From the NCBI GenBank assembly GCA_029706075.1, contig JAINUG010000086.1:372001-436000 (forward strand): 64,000 bases of DNA, in the 5' to 3' direction. The position numbers and the translations under genes were made by a program. Shown piece after piece: positions 21,615-32,802 of this stretch. The DNA comes from Aldrovandia affinis (lineage: Eukaryota > Chordata > Actinopteri > Notacanthiformes > Halosauridae). A model generated the notes under the pieces. It had not been told where the DNA came from. It saw only the letters and a program-made list of their open reading frames with translations, and did not search any database. Position 1 is the first letter of the stretch; each line of letters begins with the position of its first letter.

Positions 21615-21769
21615 CCTCTGTGGCTCAGTTGGTAGAGCACAGCGTTGGCAACGCTTAGGTTGTGGGTTCAATCCCCACTGGGGCCACATATACTGAAAAA
21701 TGTATGCATTCACTACTGTAAGTCGCTTTGGATAAAAGTGTCTGCTAAATGACGTACATTATTATATTA
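21615..21769 (+). repeat. HpaI-type tRNA-Lys SINE, complete, with target duplication
   Basis: The head is CTCTGTGGCTCAGTTGGTAG (box A) through GTGGGTTCAATCCCC (box B). The middle is CATATACTGAAAAATGTATG. The tail is AAGTCGCTTTGGATAAAAGT and CTGCTAAATGACG, the same 3' end as the L2 LINEs. TCATAGTGGT is repeated on both sides (21605-21614 and 21770-21779). A tail shared with L2 explains how the LINE protein could move it. The tRNA-like head keeps polymerase III boxes but is not a tRNA gene: there is no proper anticodon and acceptor context. Confidence 0.92.
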
Positions 21770-21779
21770 TCATAGTGGT

Positions 21780-22927
21780 GACAGATCAGACCGTAATACC
21801 AATCGCTCGGCTAATGATAGCAAGCTAATTTATAACTTGCTACCTGGCCACGTGGTTAGTCTGGCTAGGTGATGTTAGGTAGCTTGTTAGGTAGCTAGTT
21901 GGGTGCCAGTAGTCAGCTAATGTTAAATAGATAGCAGTACCTAAATATAGCTATCTAGGTGGTGTAATGCGTGATTGATAGACTAGACATAATCACGATT
22001 TTCTAAATCACTTTATAAACATTTTATGAACAAAATTGCTTTGTATGTCTACACTGAGAATTAGGGTTACTAACCAATTTATAGCTAGCTATGACCATGT
22101 TGTTCAAATCAACCCTAAATAACAAAATTGTAGCTGCTAGGTCCACCTTGATGTTTGAACGAGGTAATAACCTCTGCTCATAGCTGATCCTCTTGACAGA
22201 AAACAAAGTTATATGAGGTGTAATTTGTGCTCTAAAAATGAAATAGGTACAGTTGCTGGAATAAATCTGAGACTAAAATAGAACGTTCTTTTTCACGTCA
22301 TTCAGAAAAACACACTTCCAGGCAGTGCCAGCATTGTTGTTTAAAATGTATGAAAATCTAGCCAGAAAACACAGTGGGTCCATTCCTTTTCTTACACCCT
22401 GGACATGATTTGGCACATCATGACAGAGAGCGGTGAGGGAGGGGCATTTTTTTTACATGGAGGGGAAAACATTTGCCAGCCGCATTCAAACTGTCAACAG
22501 AATAGCATAGCAGAACCGGTGTGTTGGCCATGTTCTCAGCGATATGAAACACGTCATATTCGCTTTTGATTCTGAGTGGGGTATCTGGCCAGCACGGTAA
22601 GCCAGTCCCATTCAATGTGTGTCCAAATTTAGGGTTGTACTTTTCATGTTTAGCTCCATTTTCATTTTGTTTCTGTTGTTGATTGTTGTTTTAATAAATA
22701 TTTTGTTTAACATTGTGTGCGTTTGGACGTTACGCAAACATGGCAATATAGCCAAATAGTCTATTCCAAGAACTTCAAAATCCTTCACAATTGTGGATTG
22801 TCAATTGCTGTTGCTTTGATAATAAATTGAAGTATCAAAACATCTATAATTCATGTATATAGATGTGATTAATCAAATGAGACTGATTATAATATTACAT
22901 TTTATGATATAGAGTATGTATGAAAAG
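21780..22927. other. non-coding stretch, GCTAGCTA-rich at its start
   Basis: GCTAGGT/TAGCTAG words cluster at 21830-21960 and 22080-22140. Nothing else is recognised. Confidence 0.4.
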
Positions 22928-22970
22928 TGTGAAAAATGCCAACGGGGGTGAATACTTTTTATACCCACTG
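22928..22970 (+). mobile_element. isolated Tc1 right terminus
   Basis: GTGAAAAATGCCAACGGGGG and TGAATACTTTTTATACCCACTG match the right inverted repeat of the Tc1 at 9236-10797, ending in CACTG followed by TA. No other part of the element is attached. Confidence 0.8.
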
Positions 22971-22995
22971 TATATATATATATATATATATATAC
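22971..22995. repeat. (TA)n microsatellite
   Basis: About 12 TA units directly after the Tc1 terminus. Confidence 0.9.
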
Positions 22996-24591
22996 ATTTG
23001 GGGGCAGGGTAGGGAGGCATTCAGCCGAATCTGAACAAGAGGCAGTCCATTAATAAGTAGTGCCACTACATGTTGCTTTGATGTCTGCCTCAGATTTTTA
23101 TGATGACATTTGGTTATTAGCGCTGCACCAGAAGTACATTTGAGTTGGCCAGAAATTCCCTTACCCTGAACATGCTTCACATTTTCACTGACAAACTCAT
23201 GTATCATTGATGCTTGTAAAACAAGATTTTAACTGCAAAGCTGGTTGCTTTAATGTTATATTCCTTTGTCTGGCTCTCAAAAAGAGAAAGAAAAGCGTTT
23301 CCAAATGTTTTCCCTGAATCAATTGTCAGTGTCCCCTTAATATTCACAGAAAAAGTATAGAGGCAAGTTTTTTTTCTTCAAAAATGTAACACAAACTTCA
23401 GATATCATATTGAGGACTTTCAAACAAAAGATTTGAGCTCCAAGAACGGCAAAATAAACTCTTATCAATATACATAATTCACAGCCAGTGTTGAGGAAGT
23501 TACTCTGAAAATGTAGTTAACGAAGTTACCAATTACTCTACACTGGAAGTAGTTAAGCTACAGCAAAGCTACAATAGTGAGAAGCATGGATAGGGAAATG
23601 TGCTTTTATCTCCATTCAATTCAATGGAAAGATGCGGCTGCTTGCGCTTGGCGCGTGAATGGAGACTAAACTAACTAACCAAAATAACTAACTGTCACAT
23701 AATATGAAAATATCATTTTTATGTGCGCCCCACCAAGAGAAAATAGCACCGGCCCCACACAGACAAAATCAAAATGAGTGCTCAAAGTTGGCACTTGGCA
23801 GCCCTGCTTTGGTTGGCACAGAATGCACTTAAAAGTGTATACTTTCTCATTTTCTTTTATTAGTTTCATGTATGGCAATAGGTATGGCCATGGTGGTTTC
23901 ACCTCCTCGTCCATGATTAGCAAAGAGCAAAATCAAACAGCTGCGTCATATGACATTTGATATTTTTTGTAAATATATAAATAAATGAATACATATAATA
24001 ACAATACTGCTGCTGGGGAGATAAACAAAAAAAATAATTTACCTACCTGAATGTGTGGAAGGAAAAAAATGTCCTGTTTGTATTAAGTTGGAATGCTCGA
24101 GAAAGATCCACAGGGGGACACACAGACACTAATTAACTCGGTGTGACGCTGCGGTTCTGAACAGCCAGGCTAACAAAAGGTTTTTCGCGCCACAACTTCA
24201 AAGGAATATCTGTTCTTTTGTGATGTTTTCTCTCACTGCAGGAAACCTCCTTCCCATTGGTTTATGACTTTTGCAGATTTGCAGTAACTTCTCCCTGTTC
24301 TACCTTCAGGTAACCCCATACCTCCTATTACCCTTAGGTTAACGCCCCGTTACCTCCCTCCTCCTCCTTGTGTTTGTGATAAATATCGCATTTAAATTTG
24401 AAGGCGGGAGATTCGCTGTCCTGGGTGACACGGGTCTCCATGCAGCAGTGCGTAAACAAAGCTTTTGTTACTGTTTAAACAAATTCTCTCCGATCCTACT
24501 GAGTTTTTTTCCACGACAAAAGCTACTAGATTTGGGAAGTAATTAAACTACCACGCGTTAGTGGAAAATGTAATTAAATTAGTAGTTCTAG
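22996..24591. other. non-coding stretch of 1.6 kb
   Basis: No frame above 82 codons and no recognised repeat family. AT-rich throughout, with a more GC-balanced part at 24120-24450. Confidence 0.4.
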
Positions 24592-24845
24592 GCGGCACGG
24601 TGGTGCAGTGGATAGCGCTGTCGCCTCACAGCAAGAAGGTCTCGGGTTCGAATCCAGGCCGGGGGCCTTTCTGTGCGGAGTTTGCATGTTCTCCCCGTGT
24701 CCGCGTGGGTTTCCTCTGGGTACTCCGGTTTCCTCCCACAGTCCAAAGACATGCACATTAGGCTAATTGGAGAGTCTAAATTGCCCGTAGGTATGAGTGT
24801 GTGAGTGAATGGTGTGTGTGCCCTGCGATGGATTGGCGACCTTTT
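24592..24845 (+). repeat. UnaSINE1-like SINE, plus strand, tail lost
   Basis: GGCGGCACGGTGGTGCAGTG, GGGTTCGAATCC, GCATGTTCTCCCCGTGTCCG, TCTGGGTACTCCGGTTTCC, then TTAGGCTAATTGGAGAGTC, GTGTGTGCCCTGCGATGGAT and TGGCGACC. It corresponds to the minus-strand copy at 21284-21575 but retains the middle TTGCCCGTAGGTATGAGTG segment that the other lacks, and it stops before the GGAT tail. No target duplication is visible. Confidence 0.9.
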
Positions 24846-25953
24846 CACTGCTACTTAAACCCTTCAGCTTTAAGTAGCAATGAAATTGTGAAATAGCCAC
24901 TTACCTGTGAAAAGTTATCCCATGAGCCTTGCTTCTATGGTTCCTCCTATTTGTACAGCCAAATGCTGCACTCTGCAACTTTGTGGCAATTTTGCATAGT
25001 CTAATTCCGCTTCGTACCTGTAATTCCGCTACTCCCAACACTGTTCACAGCAAATAAGCATGTTTTATTCGTAATTTTGTTTAATGAAAATAGCCTGTTA
25101 TTATTTATTATAGAAAGTAATATATTTCGAAATAAAACATTGTTATGAGAAAATATCCAGAATGCTTCCAATAATCATTTTCCAAGAGAATATCTGTGGA
25201 GGGCGTCGGGTTTCGGCAACAAGGGAGTAGCAGGGTTGCCTTTGTTTTGCCACAGCATGGCTGTGGAGGCCTTTAGAGCAGTGGAACTTTCTGGGGGCAG
25301 GTTTGGCACACTTGCAGGGTGTGAGACTGCAAGAGTGTGAACTGTTGCCGGAAGGTTGTTCCAAAGGCTATAATTAGTAATTATTCAATCAATGTTAATT
25401 GGTGTGGATGTCAAGTGATGAATTCACTTGACTAATTGTGTTTGTGTGTGAGAATGTGAGTGGGTGTGGTTTGTCAATTGTTTGGTGTTTTGTGATTTGA
25501 TATGTGAATGATGGACAGGGAATTACCTCACGAGTCCCACCTGAGCCAGGCAGAAAGTAAGCCTTTTTAAGAGCAGGTGGGGCAATTGGGGGATAAGTTG
25601 TTGGTTGTCATTCATATGGGCGTAGTGAGTCTTGTTATTCTTGTCACTCATGTGTGCATATCATGGGAGTTGTGGTCTTTTTGTTCACGTGTGTGAGTGT
25701 GAGTGTGAGCGTGCACGCGTATCATGTAGTGTTGGTGTAATGTCAGGTGTGACGTACTGTGTCGTGTGTTTCCCCACAAGGGAATTTCCACGTCGGAGGA
25801 CGTGGAATCTGTGTTCATTTGTCTAAAGTGGCTGAGTAGAGTGCTTCCTCTGTGTGTGGGAAAGAGCGAGAGAGGTCGCACTGAAAGAGTGTCCGCCTCT
25901 CTCCCTCTGTGTGATTGTGAATAGAGAGAGCGGGCTCACACCGGAGAGTGGGG

Positions 25954-25955
<2 letters not shown>
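24846..25955. other. non-coding stretch, TG-rich in part
   Basis: A perfect 11-bp hairpin TGCTACTTAAA/TTTAAGTAGCA lies at about 24849-24879. TGTG-rich sequence occurs at 25440-25500 and 25690-25720. No gene is recognised. Confidence 0.4.

Positions 25956-26001
<46 letters not shown>
25956..26001. repeat. (TC)n microsatellite
   Basis: About 46 bp of pure TC. The leucine/serine run in frames across it is an artefact. Confidence 0.97.
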
Positions 26002-26003
<2 letters not shown>

Positions 26004-26439
26004 GTTTGGGTACGAGAACTCGCACTAAATCAGAGGAGAGAGCGTAGAACTCTCACTCAAACAGTGTCTGGGGCTGATTGCCGAGAACTCGGACTGAAAA
26101 ATTTGAGTGTCTCTGTGCATGGGTTTGGGAAGCACTTGAAAAGTCACCGAATATGTGTGTGCCTGGTGAGGTTATAGTGGAACTCCGGACTGAAGAGGCA
26201 CAGTGTCCTGTGGATGTGGAAGCATGGAAGCGGTATGGAAAGCCGCTGACTGTTCTGTGTTTGTTTTATTTAATCTGCTCTCCCGCTGTTTCTCTCTCCC
26301 GTGTCTGGGAGAGAGATGGAATTAAAGAATCGGTCCAGAGACTGGCACTCCTCTGCCACTTCTTACCATCGGCTGCTCACATCCAGGGATTTGTCACGTG
26401 TCGTGTGACAATATACTTCCCTTCCCCTTATATATACGC

Positions 26440-26475
26440 CATTTAGCAGACGCTTTTATCCAAAGCTTATGAAGT
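26440..26475 (-). repeat. L2 3'-end fragment
   Basis: GCCATTTAGCAGACGCTTTT followed by ATCCAAAGC is the L2/SINE 3' stem-loop region read on the minus strand. It abuts an inverted repeat starting at 26471. Confidence 0.65.
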
Positions 26476-26721
26476 GAGCAGATTGCAATTACCCCTGCAG
26501 GCAGCTAATCACTGCATCATTGTCTACATACGTTACTACATGGTGTTGTAACATGTATCTGAGGGGGCACGGAATGAGTAGACCAAAATGGATCTTTTCC
26601 GTGAAATATATATCAATATCTATGGTCATCATCGCCACGGTATCTGTCAATTGTGAATTCCTCCCTTTCCCTCTGCCTTGCCCTCCCCTATCCCAAGTCA
26701 ATTTTGCAATCTGCTCACTTC
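26471..26721. repeat. inverted-repeat block, possible MITE
   Basis: GAAGTGAGCAGATTGCAA at 26471-26488 is exactly reverse-complemented at 26704-26721, enclosing about 215 bp of unrelated sequence. Arms of 18 bp without extension leave open whether it is a small DNA transposon or a rearrangement. Confidence 0.45.
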
Positions 26722-27319
26722 ATTCAGTCAATGAACAGGAGAATTAAAAGATAGAAAAGGTAATTTCATGTTTTGTAGCATTATGTATTGTAAGTACACA
26801 TGGTTTGTATTGTTATTTATACTGAAATTGGCATTAGAGCAGCACAATGTTTTTAGGTAGGTAAAATTGTTGAGAAATTATATGTAGCTTGTTAGCTTGT
26901 TAGTTGTGTCCCAACTGTGTAACAGACAAGCTAGCTAGCTAATTCAAGTATCCAAGTATCAAGCATTTAGCTGCCTTGCTGTCTCAACTTACTGAAGTTC
27001 AAACCAGATGATGGTGCATTAGTAACGTATTTAAATAAATTGTAAAACCCTAAACCAGTAGTTCTCAACTGGTTTTGTATCAGGACCCAAATTTAACATT
27101 GTTATAGTTATTATATGAATTATAGTTGTTCCTTACATGAAAATATAAAGAGAAAAGTTGTATTTATCAACATTTGATATAATTTATTCACAATTGTTCA
27201 ATTGGTGCAAAAGCAAACTTTAAAAAAACACCCTAACAGTAGGCATATACCCAATCAAAATCAGTAGCCTTGAAAATAAGCCTAACAAGATGAACAGTAG
27301 GATATTTAAGTAGGGAGTC

Positions 27320-27573
27320 TGCCTACCATTGCCTACTTGTTCAACACTTTATACCCCTCCTTATTCCATTTATAAAAAAATAAAAATAAAACTAACCTTT
27401 TCCTTCCCAGTGTTACAGGTATGGTACGCAGATGCCTGGAATGATGTCTATCGCTGTATTACTGCACTGATCTTTTGCGCTAACTATGATTGTTCCTACC
27501 ATGTATTTATGCACATCTTGTAAGTCGCTCTGGATAAGAGCATCTGCTAAATGCTTAAAATGTAAATGTAAAC
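27320..27573 (+). mobile_element. L2 3' UTR fragment nested in hAT
   Basis: Plus-strand L2 end: GTGTTACAGGTATGGTACGC, ATTACTGCACTGATC, TGTTCCTACCATGTATTTAT, then AAGTCGCTCTGGATAAGAGC, CTGCTAAATGCTTAAAATG and a TAAATGTAAA tail. It is the reverse complement of the 3' ends of the copies at 3.2 and 13.5 kb. No coding part is present, so it is a severely 5'-truncated insertion. Confidence 0.88.
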
Positions 27574-28644
27574 CGAATTAAAATAGCTAACATTCACTGG
27601 AACCCATTAATTTACAGTACAATGTTGCGGTAGCTCAAACACACACATTCAAGGTTGGGGCAATAATGGACGAAGCAATTATAAGGTCATGCTAAATGTT
27701 CAGTCTGTTTCTGAACTTTGTCTTAAGCTGCACCATGACAGAGAAGCAACTCTCAAAGAGGTAGGTTGTACTGAATGGGAGAGTGGCTTTGATCACATGC
27801 CTGGCCAGGGTTGTATCCTCTCCTCTAGCACTGCACCAGAACTGGGGGAGGCTCACCTCAGTGAATTTCTTTCACAGTCCACAGTCACATGACAGCTCCA
27901 CCAGCTGATTTTTATTTGTCGCTTGGCAACGTGACCCCCTCCACCTTCACTCTGAATGGGTCTCCATTGTTCTTGCTTCTTCCTCCCAGGGAAATAGTCA
28001 GTGAACTTAGCATGCAGTTTCACCAGGTGTTCATGCAGTGCTTCAGGTGTTTCTTCAGTGCTTCTTGGTCAAAAATGTCCAGTTGTTGCTCATTGTAGCA
28101 AGCATTCGGGAGCATACATCCAGCCACCTACTGGAAATGTGATAGCCCCATAGTAGCAGCCTCTTTTTGAAAATCTCCGTTCAAACTAGCTGTGCCCCCT
28201 CCCTTTGCATAGACACCTTCTGTCTGGGCGTGAGGGTTGCGTTGGTCTAAAATATCAGCGAGGTATGCAAACTGTGCCAGCCACACATTGCTGTCGAACA
28301 GCTTGGCGAGGGGCAAGTTGTTTCCTGATAAAAAGGCTGCTATTTCTGTCCTTAGTTCTTATACACGTGACAGTACTTTTCCGCTCGAAAGCCAGCAAAC
28401 CTCTGTATGATAAAGCACCTGCACATGCTCGCTGCCCATCTCTTGACAGAATGCCTGAAAGCACCTGATAATCTTAGAACTTTTTTTAGAACTCATTTAA
28501 TGCAGTTCACAACTTTGATCACATGATCACATCCTTCAGTGTCTCATGGAGCTATGATAGCATATCCTTCGCTGCCAGCACCTCTCTGTACAGTGCAGAA
28601 AACAGTGGTCCATGAGACAGTAGGTGCCCTGTCCAGTATTTTCT

Positions 28645-28857
28645 TTACAACCCCCCGAGTTTCCCTGTCATTAAGGCTGCACCATCTGTAGTGACTCCAA
28701 CACACATATCCCAGGTCAGGTCAACTGATCCCAAGTATAAATCCAATGTGCTGAAAATAGCAGCCACATTGGTGCTGGAAAGATCTACACTGAACAGAAA
28801 CTGCACCTGGAAGTCTCCTTCCCATGTCTCACGTAAACGGGTAGGATGCGGATTCAT
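28645..28857 (-). pseudogene. hAT transposase core fragment
   Basis: A minus-strand frame ending WDMCVGVTTDGAALMTGKLG. The pattern CVGVxTDGAxxMTGxxxG is the conserved catalytic-core motif of ZBED5-like hAT transposases, and the D of TDGA is a catalytic residue. The upstream LRETWEGDFQVQFLFSVDLS segment also fits. Further C-terminal pieces between 27850 and 28640 on the same strand are in scattered frames. Confidence 0.75.
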
Positions 28858-28980
28858 CTAGTTTAGTGCGCTTAACAATGCGGTGGGCCACATGGTAGGA
28901 TGTGTAAATTGCCTGCTTCTGAACCTATATTTAGATTTTCTTGTGTGATGCCTCAAGATACTGACATTTTCTTTTTTTTT

Positions 28981-29346
28981 TTATCTACAGGCTTGTCTTT
29001 GTGGCTTGAATGTTTTGTCTGAAAATGTCTTTGTAATTTCAAGGGCTTCATTAGCTAAGAGTTCACAGCACAAAATGCACTGTGGTCTGCACTCACCCTG
29101 CCTATCTTCTGTGTATGTAAACCCATATTTAATTAACTCTGGTTCATACTTTCGTTTACAACTTGTGCCTGATGTATCCAAGGTTTTTTCTCCATTTAAA
29201 AACCCTGTCCATTTTCTCATCTCTTCCCCGGGGAATTTGGCTATTTTCACTGTCAGTCTACAGATGTTCTTGAGATGAACTTGCCCCAAAGTATCCTCAT
29301 CTGACTGGACTGAGAGAACGCGTGTATGCAACAACAAAGTTGTCAC
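28981..29346 (-). pseudogene. hAT transposase N-part (BED finger region)
   Basis: The minus-strand frame includes KRKYEPELIKYGFTYTEDRQ and then PQCILCCELLANEAL. In ZBED5/SCAND3-type proteins, which are domesticated hAT transposases, KY(D/E)xxxIKYGFT is followed by a CxxC pair of a BED finger and LANE(A/S). The histidine pair expected after it is not intact here. It would bind the transposon ends. The next recognisable part, an RNase H-like segment, is at 28645-28857. Confidence 0.78.
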
Positions 29347-29554
29347 AGGATTGGCCCAGGTTCATTTAAATAGTTTGTTAAAGATGGAACGGGTGGATGC
29401 TTTTCAAACTCTAGCGGAAATTCATTTTAAAATTAATTATTTTAAATCATATTTTTGTGGGCACATGTTCACGACCCAGACAAAACCTCCCACCAGTTCA
29501 GAAACACTGCTCTAAACCATCACCAACTTTAGCTAGCTAGTTAGTTGGCTAGCT

Positions 29555-29720
29555 ATCAATACCCCTTTATTTTTGGTGCCCCCTCTAAATAATTGGCTGC
29601 AAGATGCATGCCCCTGTGTATTTTATACAGCCTTTTTTGCTTATCTTTATCAAGGGTGTGAATAATTATGAAGTAGCTAAATGAAAATAAATAACATTTA
29701 TTTTAGAGAACATGCATAAA
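29555..29720. repeat. possible Tc1-type/MITE remnant
   Basis: GTATTTTATACAGCCTTTTT, CTTATCTTTATCAAGGGTGT and GAATAATTATGA resemble 47970-48050 (GTATTTTATACAGACGTTTT, TCATCTTTATCAGGTGTGTG). Sequences of this kind occur at the ends of small teleost DNA transposons. Boundaries are not clear. Confidence 0.4.
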
Positions 29721-30164
29721 TAAACTCAAATAATTACCTCTCAACAACATCCTCTATTTTATTTTAAATGTTCTATAAACCATTGTGTCAATAAATTAAA
29801 TCATTCTTTTTTGCAATTGTTAGAATGACTAATGAATCAGTAAAGTCTTGATGCAATTCTATATTGTTGTTTACAAACAGCTGAAGCTGTTGCAGAGTTT
29901 TCCCTTGGTCAATTTAGGGCACTTTATTTCTGAAGCATTACTGACATTATTTACTAAAATATTTTGCGATGGGATCCATATTGCTGGCTCAGAGTTTATA
30001 TGATTTATAAATACTATGTGGTATGTTATTATTACTAGGGTCTTGAAACTAGGGCCTATATATTGACTAGGGCATCAGGTTGGTATTTATTTACAATAGA
30101 ACATTATTATAACAATGTTTTAGTTTTAAAAAATCGATACATTATTTACTAATACTCTGAGTGA

Positions 30165-30375
30165 TGGTTCTAAAAGAGCATATCGGTCTAACGCACCCGT
30201 ATTTTGCTGGTCCTGTATGAGTGTGAGCTGATAGGCAAGTTTGAAACCCGTCTTTGCCAGACTGGCCCTGGCCGTTAACCCCCAATCGGGGGTGGAATTG
30301 GCTGTGCGCTCCTGACGGAGGGGGGAGGGTGGTCGCTGTGTAGCACATAAGGGTGTCTCCAGAAAGAAAGAAAAA
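30165..30375 (+). repeat. tRNA-derived SINE, family A, short copy
   Basis: GTCTAACGCACCC, CAAGTTTGAAACCCGTCTTTG (box B-like), CCAGACTGGCCCTGGCC, AATTGGCTGTGCGCTCCTGA and GGGTGTCTCCAGAAAGAAAG, ending in an A-rich run. It follows the block order of the copy at 17698-18070 but lacks its last third. Confidence 0.7.
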
Positions 30376-32080
30376 AAGTTGTAAATGTGTTAAGGCATGA
30401 ACTGGAGCTCAGAATTACACTTCCACAACCATGCACTCTACAAATGTAAGCTCTCTTACTGTACGTACACAGAGTATACTCCCGCACCACTTCACACATT
30501 TGAAAATGTTGATAGCAATTTATCGTGTCAAACTTGTGCATCGTAATTTGATCTTGCAGTTCCTCTGTGGTTTCTATTTATTTCAGTTGTAAATGGCCAA
30601 GGAATTATCACTGCAATCATGAGCACTGGTATCATTTTCATTATTTCCAGGTACTTATGTGGTATGTTAAAAAATAAATGTGGAGGGAATTTCTATAATT
30701 CAATAGTCCACAGTCATGAAAAGTCAGAAGAGGCAGAAGAGGCATTGTGCTGCTGCTATGGTTACCGGCTTCTGGAACCCATTGTTCCATACATGGTTGT
30801 GCCCATGACATCTAAATAGGTAGTGCAATCTTCTTTAGTTTGGTTATTTGAAATTATGATTGATGCATCCTCTCAAAATGGATCAAGTTACAAGGCAGCA
30901 TGATTGTGCTTGTTGCAATTAATAGAAAACGGTGAATATTTATACAGAGTGAATATTAACCATAGCTTTGTACATAGCAGCATCTAGTCAGGATGCTTTT
31001 CACTGCCACGACCTTGAAGGGGAGTTTGGCGCTTTTCTTAATAAACAAGGATGTCAAGGTCTGTTCCGTCTAATATCTGTGAGCTGTTTTACCACAGTGT
31101 GCCTCTAGAGGGTGATGTGGGCAAATCAGAGACAACATGGCAGAATGCGCCCAGATAAGGTGTCCTGTCAAAGGAGACAAAGCATTAGCAGTCTTTTAGC
31201 ATTAGTGCTAGCATTAGTGTGCTGGAATTGCATGATTTTAAGGAGTAGTATGGCCTGGAAGACCCTATGCCACCCTATTCCTTTGGCTGAAGCAGCTGCA
31301 CCTGTTTTTTAACTACGTACACTATGTTATCTTGTTCTAAACGACAGTATGGATGTTATTCATTGCATTGTTCTGTTTGAGTAGCAGACCCTCTTGTTCC
31401 CGGGGGTCACTATATTCTACGGCACATTATAGGGTTTTCACATTTTCTGTCAGGACCACTAAGCGGAGTTGTAGTTTATTATTGTCACATGCACTGGGGT
31501 CTAGTACAATGAAATTCTTGCTTGAATGCGCTCCTCACAACAGGGGTAAAACATTGGCGTGAAAGCGTGACACTCTCCAGTGATCAAGTAGACGAGTATA
31601 CAAGAATATAATCACTCCATTACTATTTAAAAGGAAATGTGATCATTTGTATTGGGGAACTGCGTGTGGAAGTGCATATCGAAGAGGTTCACAAACTCTC
31701 TGAGCCCATGGCCCCTTTAAAGAGTTAACCCTCTTAAAATGTAGCTAAACATATGTTCACATATTGAATTTTAATGTTTTAACATCTCAAAACAACTGCA
31801 TGTACACAGCAACTAGAACAGTGTATATATCTGCAGTGTTTCATTTGGCTGCTGTGAATGTGAGTGGACAGTGTATATTATTTAAAAACATTTAACATGT
31901 GCATGTGACCTCAGGTATATGGCAACCCACCTCAGGTTGGAAACCTTTGTCATATAGGCTATATCATTCTAGAATATATACACTCGTGTAGTATAAGTGT
32001 ATAATTATTCGTGATTAATGTTTTTTTTCTTTATGACAAAGATGTTATTTCTAACATAATATATAACATAGATCCAAATA
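30376..32080. other. non-coding stretch of 1.7 kb
   Basis: Mostly unique-looking DNA. The segment at 31465-31550 (TTATTGTCACATGCACTGGG, TACAATGAAATTCTTGCTT) resembles a dispersed teleost repeat that I cannot name. No gene is recognised. Confidence 0.4.
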
Positions 32081-32091
32081 CATATATATAT

Positions 32092-32650
32092 TGTGGTGTC
32101 CCTTAGGGTGGGGCGACACTCACAGACCTTTGCAGAGGGCGTAGGCAGTTAAATAACCCAGAGGAGGCAGTAATATAAACGAAACAATGGTTTATTAACC
32201 AAATATTGACAAACATAAAAAGGTTGGGGTATTCAGGGGGAATTCAAAACTCACAGTCCACAATCCTTAACTTTGTCATTATCCGTAAACCGTAGTCCAA
32301 ATCCAATCCAGTTCCTCAATCCAGTCCAAAGGTTGATACACAGGCAGGGTCCTCAAACAATCCAATTCAAACACAAAAAGCAATCCCAAAAGCACTCTCC
32401 TCAACACTCTCAAAAACCACCAACCTACTCCTTCAACACACCAACCTGCTCCTCTCTAGTGTGATAGGAGTCAGTCGTTTAAATAGGCCTCCAAATGACC
32501 TTCAGCTGTCCGTAGTCCAAATTGCCTGACTTTTTTCAGGTGCGGGACTGCGGGCTGCTGGGAACCGTAGTTCTTCGGTTTCCTCCAGTGGCTCCCAAGA
32601 AATAAAGGGCCAGGCAGCCATTTTCCAGTGCAGCCCCTTGGGACGCCACA
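32092..32650 (-). mobile_element. solo LTR of the 37-40 kb element's family
   Basis: Reverse complement starts TGTGGCGTCCCAAGGGGCTG and ends AAGGGACACCACA, like the LTRs at 37456-38022 and 40133-40706 (TGTGGCAGCCCAAGG...GGGGACACCACA). Shared internal words include AATGGCTGCCTGGCC, GGAGGCCTATTTAAA, GAATTGGATTGTTTGAGGACC, TTTAATAAA-like and TATATTACTGCCTCCTCTG. It is 559 bp and diverged from the other two by perhaps a quarter of positions, hence older. It lies within a (TA)n tract on both sides (ATATAT at 32086-32091 and 32651-32656). No internal region remains. Confidence 0.85.
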
Positions 32651-32802
32651 ATATATACAGTATATATATAAATCTAAATGCATAGCATGACGTTTTTCAT
32701 GAGAGATAACCTAAAGTTCATATAGTAGTCTTAGCTAGTATTCGTTTGTTAGAGCTCCCTTGGATAAGACGTGTATCAATGATAATATCAATCATACTTT
32801 TC

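Larger units (their letters stand above)
27056..29509 (-). mobile_element. hAT transposon with BED-type transposase remnant
   Basis: The left end is CAGTAGTTCTCAACTGGTTT (27056). The right end, in reverse complement, is CAGTGTTTCTGAACTGGTGG (ending 29509); both are the hAT/Charlie terminus type. The 8-bp flanks are CCCTAAAC (27048-27055) and CTCTAAAC (29510-29517), with one mismatch, as expected for an old hAT duplication. The minus strand encodes the remains of a ZBED5-like transposase. An L2 3' end (27320-27573) is nested in the left part. At 2.45 kb, minus the nested piece, it is close to a full autonomous length, but the coding region is broken in many places. Confidence 0.85.

Noticed and set aside
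21615-21690. tRNA-Lys gene
   Set aside because: The tRNA-like head keeps box A and box B but is followed by a SINE body with an L2 tail and flanked by target duplications.
21405-21713. ORFs of 102-123 codons on both strands at 21.2-21.7 kb and 24.56-24.85 kb
   Set aside because: They translate the UnaSINE1-like and HpaI-like SINEs; the peptides repeat wherever the SINE does.
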